Of a stretch of DNA of 64,000 nucleotides, positions 1 to 11,342 are shown piece by piece. The stretch's first letter is position 1. Each line of letters opens with the position of its first letter. The DNA comes from Fragilariopsis cylindrus CCMP1102. Taxonomy: Eukaryota > Bacillariophyta > Bacillariophyceae > Bacillariales > Bacillariaceae. The translations under genes were made by a program, and so were the position numbers. The DNA lies in the NCBI GenBank assembly GCA_900095095.1, contig FMBT01000316.1, forward strand, positions 310,001 through 374,000. Reading direction: 5' to 3'. The notes beneath the pieces were generated by a model. The model was not told where the DNA came from. It saw only the letters and a program-made list of their open reading frames with translations, and ran no database searches.

Positions 1-110
1 ATAGTAATATTGCACTGAGATCTGAACATACCGATTTTTTGTACGCACGCGTGAGTTTTTGAACTGTAAATTTCAAGAAATTGATCAGCTAGGAAAAGAT
101 GTTTTCGACA

Positions 111-181
111 GCATCATTAGTTTAGTGGTAAAATATCTGCCTTCCAAGCAGATGTCCCGAGTTCGATTCCCGGATGATGCA
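111..181 (+). tRNA. tRNA-Gly (anticodon UCC)
   Basis: This folds as a full cloverleaf. The 7-bp acceptor stem pairs gcatcat (111-117) with atgatgc (174-180), and the discriminator A is at 181. The anticodon stem tctgc/gcaga encloses loop cttccaa, which gives anticodon TCC and reads GGA glycine codons. The T arm carries the standard gttcgattc box. There is no intron and CCA is not encoded, as is normal for eukaryotic nuclear tRNA genes. A T-rich tract follows at about 183-192 and could be the Pol III terminator. Confidence 0.95.
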
Positions 182-678
182 TTTTCTTTTTTACGCTTCT
201 CTTTTATTCCAATAACAGTATAAATACCACTTGCTTTTAGTTCGTCGAACAATTATCACGGGACTCCATCGACAAAAAATAATGGCGAAGCATGACATCT
301 GTATGATAGGCAGTATGTGTCAGTATCTCAACAGAACATTCCTAAAGATAATATCTTTTTTGCTGCGAAAAATTCTCACGAGTGATTAGTGTGAACTAAT
401 TAAGAAGCTTAAGAGTACAACATTATGACTTAGATGCTTTGATGTCATGTCAACACTAAACACAAAAGAACGCAAAACAAGTAAATACCATCCAGCATCT
501 TTTAAAGGATAGCTAGTGTACTACTATAGCTACGGATACGGATACGGATACACTGACGAAACTCTTGTACATCGTTTTACAGTATTTGCTTGCTGAAAAT
601 AGTAGAGATACGCATCATATTCTGTACTGGTCGATGTGTTGCGAATACAATATACTGTACCACAGAAGCGTAGAATCG

Positions 679-711
679 AACTCAAACTCAAACTCAAACT
701 CAAACTCAATC
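679..711 (+). repeat. CTCAAA hexanucleotide repeat in the transporter leader
   Basis: About five copies of a 6-bp unit sit just upstream of the chosen ATG at 726. This is one reason the in-frame ATG at 636 is treated as leader. A similar short (GGATAC)n run occurs at about 535-551. Confidence 0.7.
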
Positions 712-725
712 CATTATACTATATA

Positions 726-3604
726 ATGTCTTCTACTTCCGAGTCTGAACTACAACCCATTGTCGATGCCGATGATTTGTATTACCTTGATTTATCATTT
801 AGTGATGAATTTTCATCATCAACATTAGAAGAAAATGTGCAGAATCAAGTAAAAGAAATGGATTTAATACTTATGAACTTATATCCAACTACAAAAGCAG
901 AATTAGAAGGATGGGAATGGTATAAAGGTATATTCCAATCTCCACTATTGACGGTACTATTGTTTGTTATCCCTTTCTTGCTATTGTTTTTATCAACAAT
1001 TCTATTTTGTGTTAACAAAAAACGTCGTAAACGTATTAGTACAGACGGTGATGGCGATGACAATAAAAATGATACTACAGGTATTATTACAACTACTGTT
1101 TCAGCTCAGTCGCGTTATTCTATTGCTGCATCACGTCGTCGACGAGGATCACCTGCCGATGATGATGACGTCGTCGTCTTATCATCACCATCATCATCGT
1201 CCTCAACATTGAGTATGTTTTGTTCATGGTTCCGACGTGTAATTTGGAAAGAAGGATTGCGTATTGAAACGTCCTCATTAAATGTCAAGGATATACTTGA
1301 AAAAGAAATTGATACTATGCAAAAATCGAAGATGACTATTAATGGCAATAATGTTAGTAATAATTCATATCGATTTCAACGTGCTGGAAAACTTTTCAAA
1401 ATCCATCCAAGATCACATATAACAGAAGATGATATACGTAAAGTATATCCTGACTTAGATACTAGTGAAAATGACAGCGGCGATGACGATGACGATGGCA
1501 ACGGCAATAATAGTAATGGCAACAATGGCAATGGCAATGCCAATGCCAATGCCAATACCAATAATTACTATGATAGTAATCGTGTTGTATTATTTTTTAG
1601 ATTAGCATCAATATTTGTATCATGTGGTATGTCAACAATAGAAAATCATGAAATACTCCACAATGTATCAAAAGCATTACATTTACCATTATTATCAAAA
1701 TTAGAATTAGGTTTAAATGAAATAACAGTCCAATTTGAGTTAAGTAGTCCAGTTGTTACAATACAATGTTCAACTGCAGCATTTTATCAATTAAGTTTAT
1801 TAAGTCGATCACAACAATTAGCATACTATATAATTAAAAATGGAAATAGGAATAGTAGACAAAGCAGCAGCTTATTCATTCCAGCTTCTGTATACTTGCG
1901 TGTACTAGATGAACTAGAACAAGATAATGCATCTGATCCATATGGTTGGTTAATAAAAATATCTGCTATCTACATAGTTTGTGTATTCGCACCAGTCTCC
2001 GTTTATAATGGTGGATATATTAATTTATATTGGTCGTCTATCATTAGTATTGCAATTGTTATTGTATTATTAGTATTACAGTCGGGAATTGTACCATCCA
2101 GTGTTAGTGATCGATGGGAATGTCCAATTGTATCATTTATTACTGGTCTATTAAGTTCAATATTATGGCAAATTACAGCAGATAATGGTCATATATGGCA
2201 AGATATGGATTTATATCAGCATTTAGATCAATGTGCAGCTAATTATACAATTGGTGTATTACTTATATGGTTTCCTGGATCAACATTAGTATACGGCGCA
2301 CATGAAGTATGTTTAGGTAGTTATACCAATGGCGGGATACGTTTAATTAAAGGTATTGTTAGTGCTATGGTAATAGCATTATTTTATACATTAGGTTGGC
2401 AATATTGGGGAAGGAATTGGGCATCGAATGAAACAATGAATGGTATACCAACAAATTTATATAACACTACTGGTGGTATTGCAAGTTTACCACCATCCAT
2501 TGATTGTACGACACCAAATGATATCGAACTACCATGGTATATAAATCAAGTTGCATTTGCAATACCATTAAATGCAGCAACTATGATTGTTTTTAATATT
2601 CGATTACGTGATACACCGGGTGTTTTTTTAGTGGCACAGGCAACATACTGTGTCCAAGGTGCGCTTGGTAGTTGTGGCGGCGAGAATGATGTATATTGTG
2701 GTCTACCTACATATGTGAATGTATTAATTGTTGCATTTGCTGGTGGATGCTTTTCTGAAATCAATACATTGATTACTGGTTTTAGTAAGTACGGTTCAAT
2801 GTTAGCGATCATCTTTGTATTAGCACCAGGTGCGGGTGCAGTAAAGGCAATTTTAGGAGGTAAGTTTTCTTTTTCTGTTGTTCTTTTCTTACTTCACGAA
2901 GTGGCTTTCTTTAATTTATTGTAAATGACGGAATAATGACGACAATGATACAGAGTTTTTGTTCCACTTCTTGTACAAAAAAATGCTACAAAAAACAACC
3001 AAGTACAAAAATAGAGACAAAACAAAACAAAACAAAACAAACGATATCGACAATGATAGGATTTGACCCTACGCCCACAACGTACAAGAGATTAGCAATC
3101 TCCCGCCTTACAAACCACTCGGCAACAACATTGTCAGACTATTACATTTCCTACACATCATTGAGCACTGGTTATACTGTAATCGCTGGCATGTACCCCT
3201 TTTAATCTTCTCTCTCATTTTACTCATGAACGATTTTCCCACTCTCCATGTACTATACGCTCACTTTCAAATTTATCAAAAACAAAACAAAAAAAAACAA
3301 AAACAAAATGAATGGCATAGCATTCCATCGTACGGAGGGAGATGATAGAGGCAATGAAGCTACTATTTGGGAAAGCGTTGTCTTTGAGGGTGTTGCGTAC
3401 GCTGTTGGGTTTTATCTTGCATTTGACGTTCTTAGTCCGATCGTGACGTTTATTACAGAGGCGGTCATTACTGTCAAAGACGAGGCCGTTGATGTCAATA
3501 ATAATGACGATGACTCAAGTGGTAGTGTTGGTGGTGGTAGCAATCATAAACAAGATACAACTACTACCTATGGTGTTATTAACGTGGAAGAAAATTCAGA
3601 CTGA
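726..3604 (+). CDS. ThrE/Prm10-like (DUF1212-family) multi-span membrane transporter, two exons
   Basis: Exons are 726-2859 and 3321-3604, with a phase-1 intron (gtaagt ... catag); spliced length is about 805 aa. I chose the ATG at 726 over the in-frame one at 636 because the extra 30 residues come from a CTCAAA repeat that looks like leader. The protein has an acidic N-terminus, a membrane segment near residue 90, a long Asp/Asn-rich linker, then the ThrE-type N domain (FFRLASIFVSCGMSTIENHE...) and a C-terminal block of about 9-10 hydrophobic segments. The core motif IWFPGSTLVYGAHEVCLG matches the Pro-Gly loop of the threonine/serine exporter and pheromone-regulated Prm10 families. Family members move small amino acids or related solutes across membranes; the substrate and membrane here are unknown. 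Exon 2 supplies the last hydrophobic span (VAYAVGFYLAFDVLSPIVTF). A tRNA-Ser gene lies antisense inside the intron. Confidence 0.8.
3048..3135 (-). tRNA. tRNA-Ser (anticodon GCU), inside an intron of the opposite-strand gene
   Basis: Read on the minus strand this is an 88-nt class II tRNA. Acceptor GACAATG (plus 3129-3135) pairs with CATTGTC (plus 3049-3055), and the discriminator is G. The D arm has the Ser-type GCCGAGTGG box. Anticodon loop TTGCTAA within stem GGAGA/TCTCT gives GCU, which reads AGC/AGU serine. A long variable arm follows, then T arm GTAGG-GTCAAAT-CCTAT. It lies wholly inside the 461-nt intron (2860-3320) of the plus-strand ThrE-like gene, in antisense orientation. The extra arm and the G discriminator fit serine identity rather than leucine. 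Confidence 0.93.
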
Positions 3605-4379
3605 CAGTTTTAATGATTTATATATTTATGTAAGCAATAATGAAAAATAATAGATGTTAAAAAACATAATGTGTAGAAAGACTTGTACAAATTGTGGTAG
3701 TGTTCGGACTTCTGAGACTGTTCTAGCTAACTACACGATAATAGCTACACCTGATATTATTGTGTGAGTGTGGCAGCCTCTTTCGTTTCGTGTAGTATTC
3801 GCGTTGGTTTTAGTATTGAAAACTGTTGTCATGTAATAGAGAGCGTCTTTCCATTAGTAGTCCTAAGTCAACTCCACCTCTTATTGTGGTGATCTTTGCT
3901 TTTCGTAATACACTTTTATAATTACTATGCAAGTATTCCTATTTTTTTCCAATCATCGAACGTTTGTTTATCGTCTCTATTATTATCTGACAATAACGGT
4001 CGTATAATAATCATTTGCGCATGTGTCTGTTCGAGTCAATATGTGGTTGTTATAATAGGCAGGGCGACGTTAGTTGGTAGAATGTAGACAATAATTCGAG
4101 GGCATATTATTATGCACCATCTCTTAAATTCCTCACTTCCATTAGTTTCATTCTGACTTAACTTTAACTATCAACATCATCATCACATTAGTAGTAAATA
4201 CACCGACGGGACGTACGAACGGCGGTGGACGAGACGATACATACTGTTTCTCGTAAAGATATGCATGCAGTTGCGATGATTTACTGGAGGTCATCGTCAT
4301 GCATCGATCGCAATTTCAATCACAAATCTTTTCCGTTTTTTATTGTTCCTTTCTTTTGTAAGATTTCGTTCAAGGATAC

Positions 4380-4643
4380 ATGACGATGAGAACGAAAACA
4401 AAAACGAAAACGTCAAACTACGACGACGACGACAACAACAACAACATATGCGCTTTATCATCATCCACTGATAATGATGCTACTATTACTACCGCTACTA
4501 TTATGATGGCTGGTCCTACTATTACCAATAGTCCTAATGCTAATAAAAAGAAGAGCAATGGTGTAATAGGGCTACATCGACTTATGTTTTTTGTAATTCT
4601 TTTTTTTAACTACATTAATATACATTTATTTTTGATTCAATAA
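4380..4643 (+). CDS. Doubtful small low-complexity ORF
   Basis: This 87-codon ORF starts with a Lys/Thr repeat, followed by Asp/Asn runs and a hydrophobic tail (MFFVILFFNYINIHLFLI). Its stop overlaps the ATG of the following Met-Ser-Thr repeat ORF. No family is recognised. It could be a chance ORF in repeat-rich intergenic DNA, or the first exon of a small gene, since a gtaata at about 4561 could be a weak donor. There is little to support function. Confidence 0.2.
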   Translation: MTMRTKTKTKTSNYDDDDNNNNICALSSSTDNDATITTATIMMAGPTITNSPNANKKKSNGVIGLHRLMFFVILFFNYINIHLFLIQ

Positions 4644-4744
4644 TGTCAACGACGATGTCAACGACGATGTCAACGACGATGTCAACACAGACAACAATGT
4701 CAACACAGACAACAATGTCAACAGCGTCAACGACAACGACTTAG
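4643..4744 (+). repeat. 12/18-bp minisatellite, open in frame (Met-Ser-Thr repeats)
   Basis: Three copies of a 12-bp unit (atgtcaacgacg) are followed by two copies of an 18-bp variant with an added cagaca, then a degenerate copy. All units are multiples of 3 and begin with ATG, so the plus strand reads as MSTT/MSTQTT repeats for 33 codons before TAG. It is probably a simple minisatellite rather than a gene. Confidence 0.7.
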
Positions 4745-4867
4745 ATATATAACAAATTACGGTATTTATATTAGCGGTTCGCAGTTCGCACTTCTTTTCT
4801 TTGTACTTCGACTTCAACACTGGTCACAACTGTCCAACATTGTTTACTTTAATGGACATAATCCCTT

Positions 4868-7800
4868 TTATGTATGATTTGACAAATTGGAATCTAATGC
4901 ATTTGATGATGATAAAATGTAAGAAGTATCAAAATGGCATGGTGAGAAAACAACAGAAATAACAGTAAATGGCAGCAGAATAATATTTAGTTTGATTACT
5001 TACCAAAATTAGAATCATAAAGTAAGGTTAACAATCCTATCTCACTTGGAATGGGACCAAATAGCTCATTTGATTCTGACAGTTTGGTGATAAAAAAATG
5101 TAAGAAGTATCAAAATGGCATGGTGAGAAAGCAACAACAAAAAAAGGTAAATGGCAGCAGAAAAATACTCAATTCAATTACCTACCCAAATGAAGAGTAA
5201 AAAGTGAAGTCATCATTCCAATCTCACTTGGAATACTACCAGTAAGATTATTGTTATCTATTGCATTTGGTGGTAAAATATGACAAGTATTAAAATGGCA
5301 TTGTGAGAAAACAACAGGAAAAACAGCAAATGGAAGAAGACAAATACCCAACTCAATTACTTACCCAAATGAAGAGTAAAAAGTGAAGTCATCATTCCGA
5401 TCTTACTTGGAATAGTACCAGTAAGATTATTGTTATCTATTGCATTTGGTTGTAAAATGTGAGAAGTATAAAGATGGTATTGTGAGGAAAAAACAGATGT
5501 AACAGTTAATGGAAGCAGAAAAATACTCAATTCAATTACTTACCCAAATGAAGAGTAAAAAGTGAAGTCATCATTCCAATCTCACTTGGAATACTACCAG
5601 TAAGATTATTGTTATCTATTGCATTTGGTGGTAAAATATGACAAGTATTAAAATGGCATTGTGAGAAAACAACAGGAAAAACAGCAAATGGAAGAAGACA
5701 AATACCCAACTCAATTACTTACCCAAATGAAGAGTAAAAAGTGAAGTCATCATTCCGATCTTACTTGGAATAGTACCAGTAAGATTATTGTTATCTATTG
5801 CATTTGGTTGTAAAATGTGAGAAGTATAAAGATGGTATTGTGAGGAAAAACAGATGTAACAGTTAATGGAAGCAGAAAAATACTCAATTCAATTACATAC
5901 CAAAATAAAGATTTGTAAGTGAGGTCATCAGTCCAATCTCACTTGGAATACTACTAGTAAAATTATTGCCACCTAATGCATTTGATGATAACATGTGAGA
6001 GGTATAAAAATGGCATAGTGAGAAAACAACAGATATAACAGTTAATGGAAGAAGACAGATACTCAAATCAATTACTTACTTAAATACAGAGTTCCAAGTG
6101 AGGTCATCAATCCAATCTCACTTGGAATGGTACCAGTTAGCTCATTTTCATCTATTGCATTTGGGGATAAATTGTAGGAAGTATAAAAATGGCACTGTGA
6201 GAAAACAACAGATGTAACAGTTAATGGAAGCAGAAAAATAGTCAATTCAATTACTTACCCAAATTAAGATATGTAAGGGAGGTCATCAATCTAATCTCAT
6301 TTGGAATTGAACCAGTAAAATTATTGCCACCTAATGCATTTGATGATAACATGTGAGAGGTATAAAAATGGCATAGTGAGAAAACAACAGATATAACAGT
6401 TAATGGAAGAAGACAGATACTCAAATCAATTACTTACTTAAATACAGAGTTCCAAGTGAGGTCATCAATCCAATCTCACTTGGAATGGTACCAGTTAGCT
6501 CATTTTCATCTATTGCATTTGGGGATAAATTGTAGGAAGTATAAAAATGGCACTGTGAGAAAACAACAGATGTAACAGTAAATGGAAGCAGAATAATAGT
6601 CAATTCAATTACTTACCCAAATTAAGATTTGTAAGTGAGGTCATCAGTCCAATCTCACTTGGAATTGAACCAGTAAAATTATTGCCACCTAATGCATTTG
6701 ATGATAACATGTGAGAGGTATAAAAATGGCATAGTGAGAAAACAACAGATATAACAGTTAATGGAAGAAGACAGATACTCAAATCAATTACTTACTTAAA
6801 TACAGAGTTCCAAGTGAGGTCATCAATCCAATCTCACTTGGAATGGTACCAGTTAGCTCATTTTCATCTATTGCATTTGGGGATAAATTGTAGGAAGTAT
6901 AAAAATGGCACTGTGAGAAAACAACAGATGCAACAGTAAATGGAAGCAGAATAATAGTCAATTCAATTACTTACCCAAATTAAGCCTTGTAAGTGAGGTC
7001 ATCAGTCCAATCTCACTTGGAATGGGACCAAAAACAGCCATGCCTCCTAATGCATTTGGTGATCAATTGTGAGAAGTATAAAGTGGCATTGTCAGAAAAC
7101 AACAGATGTAACAGTAAAAGGAAGCAGAAAAATACCCAATTCAATTACTTACCCAAGTCAAGATTTTTAAGTGAGGTCATCAGTCCAATCTCACTTGGAA
7201 TACTACCGGTAAGACCATTGTTTTCTATTGCATTTGGTGGTAAAATGTGAGAAGTATAAAAATGGTATGAGAACATAATATACAAGATATCGAAATTGAA
7301 TAGCAGAATAACAGATTGATCACTTACTCATATCCAAACTTATTACAGTTCCTTCATCACATATGATGCTGGGCCAAACACATTGTCTTGTTGTTCTATT
7401 CAATGTGTAATTAGGAGAGTTGTAGGCAGCAAAGTAAATTACAGCTAGTGCATATCTTTCAAGAAAGAAAGGGTTCTCACACATCGAGTTCTCTGATTCA
7501 TCATTCATTAACCAACTGATTGCTTTTGCTGTTGGGTCATAATCAATACTAGTATAAACAGTTGATTTATCAATATAATCAGAAAGCTTATCAAGATAAC
7601 ATTCTGGTATCCTTCTAAAGTTGTAGGTACTTTCTTTAGCACTAGAAGACTGAGAAATTTCAATTGAATTACTTTCATTAGATTGTTTGTCTCCATGTAG
7701 AATTGTATAGTCTGCATACCAAATTGAATCATCTACACTACCATCATTTCTAATAGTCATGGTACAATCAGCACCATCACTAACCATAATCGTTTCATTT

Positions 7801-9977
7801 TGATTTTCCATGGACTTATCAACATAAATGTTCAGAACATTACTTCCATCACAGTCAATGAATAGTAATGGCTTTATTGGATTTTTTCTTAACCTCTCTA
7901 TATACCTCTCTATATAAAAGTCGCTATTACCAACACTATTCCTAAGAATATCATTAATAGTTGAACTTTTATTAAACCCATCTGGAAATAAATACGGATT
8001 ATCATCATATTGGAATTGAGGTTCAAAACTGGATAAAATGGTATCAAGACGAATAGTTATAGGGACCATATCAGGATCTGTACAATCTGGAAAACCATAT
8101 CCCGTAGCATTAGTTGTACCAAAGGTATTCTTGAGTGATCCAATTCCACAATTGGGTTTAGAACAAGTAGCAGCACAACAATCTCCACCATCATATTGAA
8201 AATCAAACTTATTAAAAATTGAATCACAATTGCCATCATTTATAAACGATGAACAAGTATTATTATTTAATTCAATATCACCATTGTAAAACTCTATAAA
8301 GGAAAGATCAAGAGGCGTATTACTCGGAGTAAACCATTGTTCTTCAAACATTGTTGAAACATCAAAGGTATCTGTTTCTGAAGAACGAGCTAATTCATTA
8401 CCACTGCCAACTGCCTCACAAGCATTAGTATTGTTACCCTTGAAGAGGATCCAGCGACGATTAATAATGCAATATCCAAATTTAGCACCATCAGCCTTGT
8501 TTCCAAAATCTTCATAGAACCTTCTTCCAAATCCTTCTTTCCTATGAATTGCAGTGTCATTCTTCTCGTAGCAGCCATTGTATACCTGGAGTCCTTGTTC
8601 CTCATCTTGAAATTGAACCCTAAATATTTTGGTGACCCAATGATTATTACTTTCTTGACGAATAATCATAAAACATATCATTGAAAACAATATTACACCA
8701 ATGGGGATGATAGTACACAAATATCTAACATGCTTGTATTTCCTGTAAAGGCATCTGGGAAGTGGTAGCTTCTCAATGCGTTTTGCTTCCTCTTCTAACT
8801 TTGGTCCATACTTTCCCCACTTAATAATTTCAAATCCAACATTGTCAAGAGTTGAAATAAAATTAATTGCTGTGAAATTTAAGATGATTTCAATTGTATC
8901 GGATGAAGCCAATACAAGTAAGAGTGTTACAATTATTGCAAAAATACCCTGACTTAAACGTAGAATAGAAGCAAATACCATGCACCCAAGCTTATCGTCA
9001 CTTGTTGCCTGATTAAAACGTGGAAACAATTCAACAGCTGTAACAACGTCAAGCACAGTTGAATCTGCAAAAATAACATATGACAATGTAGCTGTAATTT
9101 GGGTAGCTCTAACTGGTGGACTAACATTTGATGGAACAAATCCTGCAATTATTGCTAAAAGAGATTCATTTCCCCAATCAGGATTATCCACGTCATCATT
9201 ACTGGACCAGTCCGGATGGGTTAAACCAAGTACCATCAGTACAAGGAATGTCATCTGGAACAGGTACACCATTAAACCAAATGAAAAAAAAACAGGATTC
9301 CCAACAGGACCATGAAGAGATAAAAGCGAGTAGGTATCTGCAGGATACGGCCTGCTACTGAAAGTACTACTACTACCATCATCTTTGTTATTGTATAGTA
9401 CTGGTTGTTCTGCAACATTCTTGTTGCTCCCTCCAGTATTGTCTCGTCCTTCTTCTGATATACTATCAGAAAAATGGACTATTCCTAAGATATCGTTGTT
9501 ATTATTGGTATTGATATTAAAATTTAGGGTGTTTTTGTTACTGGGTGGTAATACTAATACTGCAGCTTCCTTATTGTTACATCCTCCTCCTCCTTCTTCT
9601 TCTTTTTCTTCTTTATCTTGTGGTCTAACGCTGGAAGGATTAACTCTTTCAGTATCTTTATTTGCATTACTTGACAACTTCTTCTTCTTCTTCTTTTTTG
9701 CAACTGTTGAGGACGATTCCAACATTATGCTGTCATTGTTATTCTTGCTGTTGTAGTCTTCAGAGGCAAAAACAATAGGAATGTCAATCGATTTGTTTCT
9801 TTCATTTTCGTCACTATTGGATGTACTATGATCATCAGTTGCATTGAAACCACTATTGTTGTTATTGCTTTCATTATGTGCTACATGATTACTATTATTG
9901 TTTTTATCATCATTAATTATACTAATTCCAATAATGCTACCATCAATGTAGTCGTTTTTATCTTGAGGAAGACTCAT
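4868..9977 (-). CDS. Multi-span LNR/LRR membrane protein with one-exon-per-LRR tail (15 exons)
   Basis: Exon 1 is 9977-7328. Then come thirteen 72-nt exons: 7224-7153, 7046-6975, 6867-6796, 6688-6617, 6509-6438, 6330-6259, 6151-6080, 5972-5901, 5794-5723, 5615-5544, 5436-5365, 5257-5186 and 5075-5004. The terminal exon is 4893-4868. All introns are phase 1; the spliced product is 1203 aa. Exon 1 encodes a disordered Asn/Ser/Lys-rich N-terminus (to about 225) and hydrophobic segments at about 230-255, 300-320, 340-370 and 419-438. It also encodes an ectodomain with a Notch-type LNR module near 573-605 (CSSFINDGNC ... YDGGDCC) and an LRR N-cap (CVWPSIICDEGTVISLDM). Each small exon adds one plant-type 24-residue LRR of the form NNFTGSIPSEIGLMTSLTNL. 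LRR receptors bind extracellular ligands; the ligand and signalling output here are unknown, and no kinase domain is present. The final exon stops part-way into a further repeat. Confidence 0.88.
5004..7224 (-). repeat. Tandem array of ~179-bp exon+intron units (13 LRR exons)
   Basis: Thirteen 72-nt exons recur every 178-179 bp (one interval is 182), with 106-107-nt introns that are also repeats of one another. A higher-order period of about 358 bp is visible. Units starting 6080, 6438 and 6796 are nearly identical, as are 5186/5544 and 5365/5723. Units 5901, 6259 and 6617 form a third class. This indicates repeated unequal crossing-over or gene conversion with a two-LRR block as the unit. 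Donors are GTAAGT except GTATGT (5895-5900) and GTAGGT (5180-5185). Confidence 0.93.
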
Positions 9978-11342
9978 TGTCGATGATGCTGGTATAAATA
10001 TAAGACGCTTTTGTTCGCAGCAAAAGTTGGTGGTATCTTGATGATACGAGCGCGAGCGCGAGCGTGTGTGTGTGTGTGTTCGTGATTGTGAAAGAGAGCG
10101 AATAGATATCTAGTGAGAGCGATTTAAAAAAAATAGATACGTATCGGTAATCTGAATTCATTGCAAGTTGTACATGTAAAGTACTATTTACCTTCTTCTA
10201 TTGTTATTTTGTATATATAGGAAAGTATTTTGTTGTGCCGTTCGTTGATTGAATTGATATTATTATAATGAAGATGGAATAATAATAATTATTATTATTA
10301 TATAATAATAATAATAGATTCAACAGAGATGGAAGGAGACAAAGACTAACTCAGGCAGAAAGATAATGATAAAATATCCTACTGCTTTCTCTAAGTTTTT
10401 TACTGATTCAGAGGTCGTCTATAAGATACTATTATATATGACGACGACGATGATGATGATTGATGATTGATGATGATTGGCGACGAACGACGATCGATGT
10501 TCGAAAGCCAGGAGTCGTACGAGAAAAACGATGGATTGATATGATACTGCAGTATAGAACAGTACAGGACAGGACAGCACAGCACAGTATATTATGGTAT
10601 GGTCTGATATTATATGTTGGTAATAAAAATGAATGAATGAATGTGTGTGTTTTTTTCGACAATACGCTGCTGTATTGTTTGTGTACTGTACAATACGCTG
10701 CTGTATTTTAGCAAAGGCAAAATAGCTAGAATGTACATACAAGTACGCACACCAGCTGTTGTTCTTTTTTTTTTGGTAGAAGTCGTAAGTAGCGAGCTAG
10801 TACTGGTAATCTACTAGGCAGTAAGCGATTGCAAACCTCCGGAGATACAGTACTAAGGTGCTTGAGGCTTAAATGAGATGATATTTTCTCGTGACTACGG
10901 TACGACGATAGCATACAACATAATCTAAAATTGAATTATTTTTGACAACAAAAAGAGAACAAGCTTCTAATTTTTAACATATTGGCCATTGATGTGTCAT
11001 TTTCCGAGGATAGAAGTATCATAATTAAAAATGTAGTCAATTAACAAACTATTAACTTAGTGTGACGCTACGCACAAAGAAGAAAAAAGCTATTCAACAT
11101 TCATCGATGAAAAATAGATACCGTATAAATGCATACAGGAATAATCAATGACATGCAACGCAGTACGACAACAACATAAAAAATACATACATACTAGTAC
11201 ATTATTATTTATTTTACATCATCAATTACAGGTATTTTTATAAAAACAGGCTTATATAATAATATGTACGTGGTGTACAGTACCGGAAGTTTGTTAGGAA
11301 AAATAGAAGTCAGAATTTAATTGAATGAATCCACGTTTGTTG
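9978..11342. other. Intergenic region with simple repeats
   Basis: This is the upstream region of the LRR gene. It contains a GT/GC-rich alternating tract at about 10046-10078, an ATT/AAT-rich palindromic stretch at about 10258-10315, GACGAT triplet runs at about 10440-10480 and a CAGGA/CAGCA repeat at about 10558-10585. Overlapping minus-strand ORFs here are short and made of repeat sequence. I see no convincing gene. Confidence 0.6.

Larger units (their letters stand above)
3605..4867. other. Intergenic region between convergent genes
   Basis: This lies between the 3' end of the ThrE-like gene (plus) and the 3' end of the LRR gene (minus). It holds one doubtful ORF (4380-4643) and an in-frame triplet-based minisatellite (4643-4740). 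I see no RNA gene. The sequence is AT-rich with scattered homopolymers. Confidence 0.6.

Noticed and set aside
636-725. N-terminal extension of the ThrE-like protein from the ATG at 636
   Set aside because: The extra codons are largely a CTCAAA repeat coding Lys-Leu repeats; the ATG at 726 fits better.
10400-10742. Three overlapping minus-strand ORFs of 61-107 codons
   Set aside because: They overlap in different frames and are made of GACGAT and CAGGA-type repeats; no frame shows protein-like conservation.
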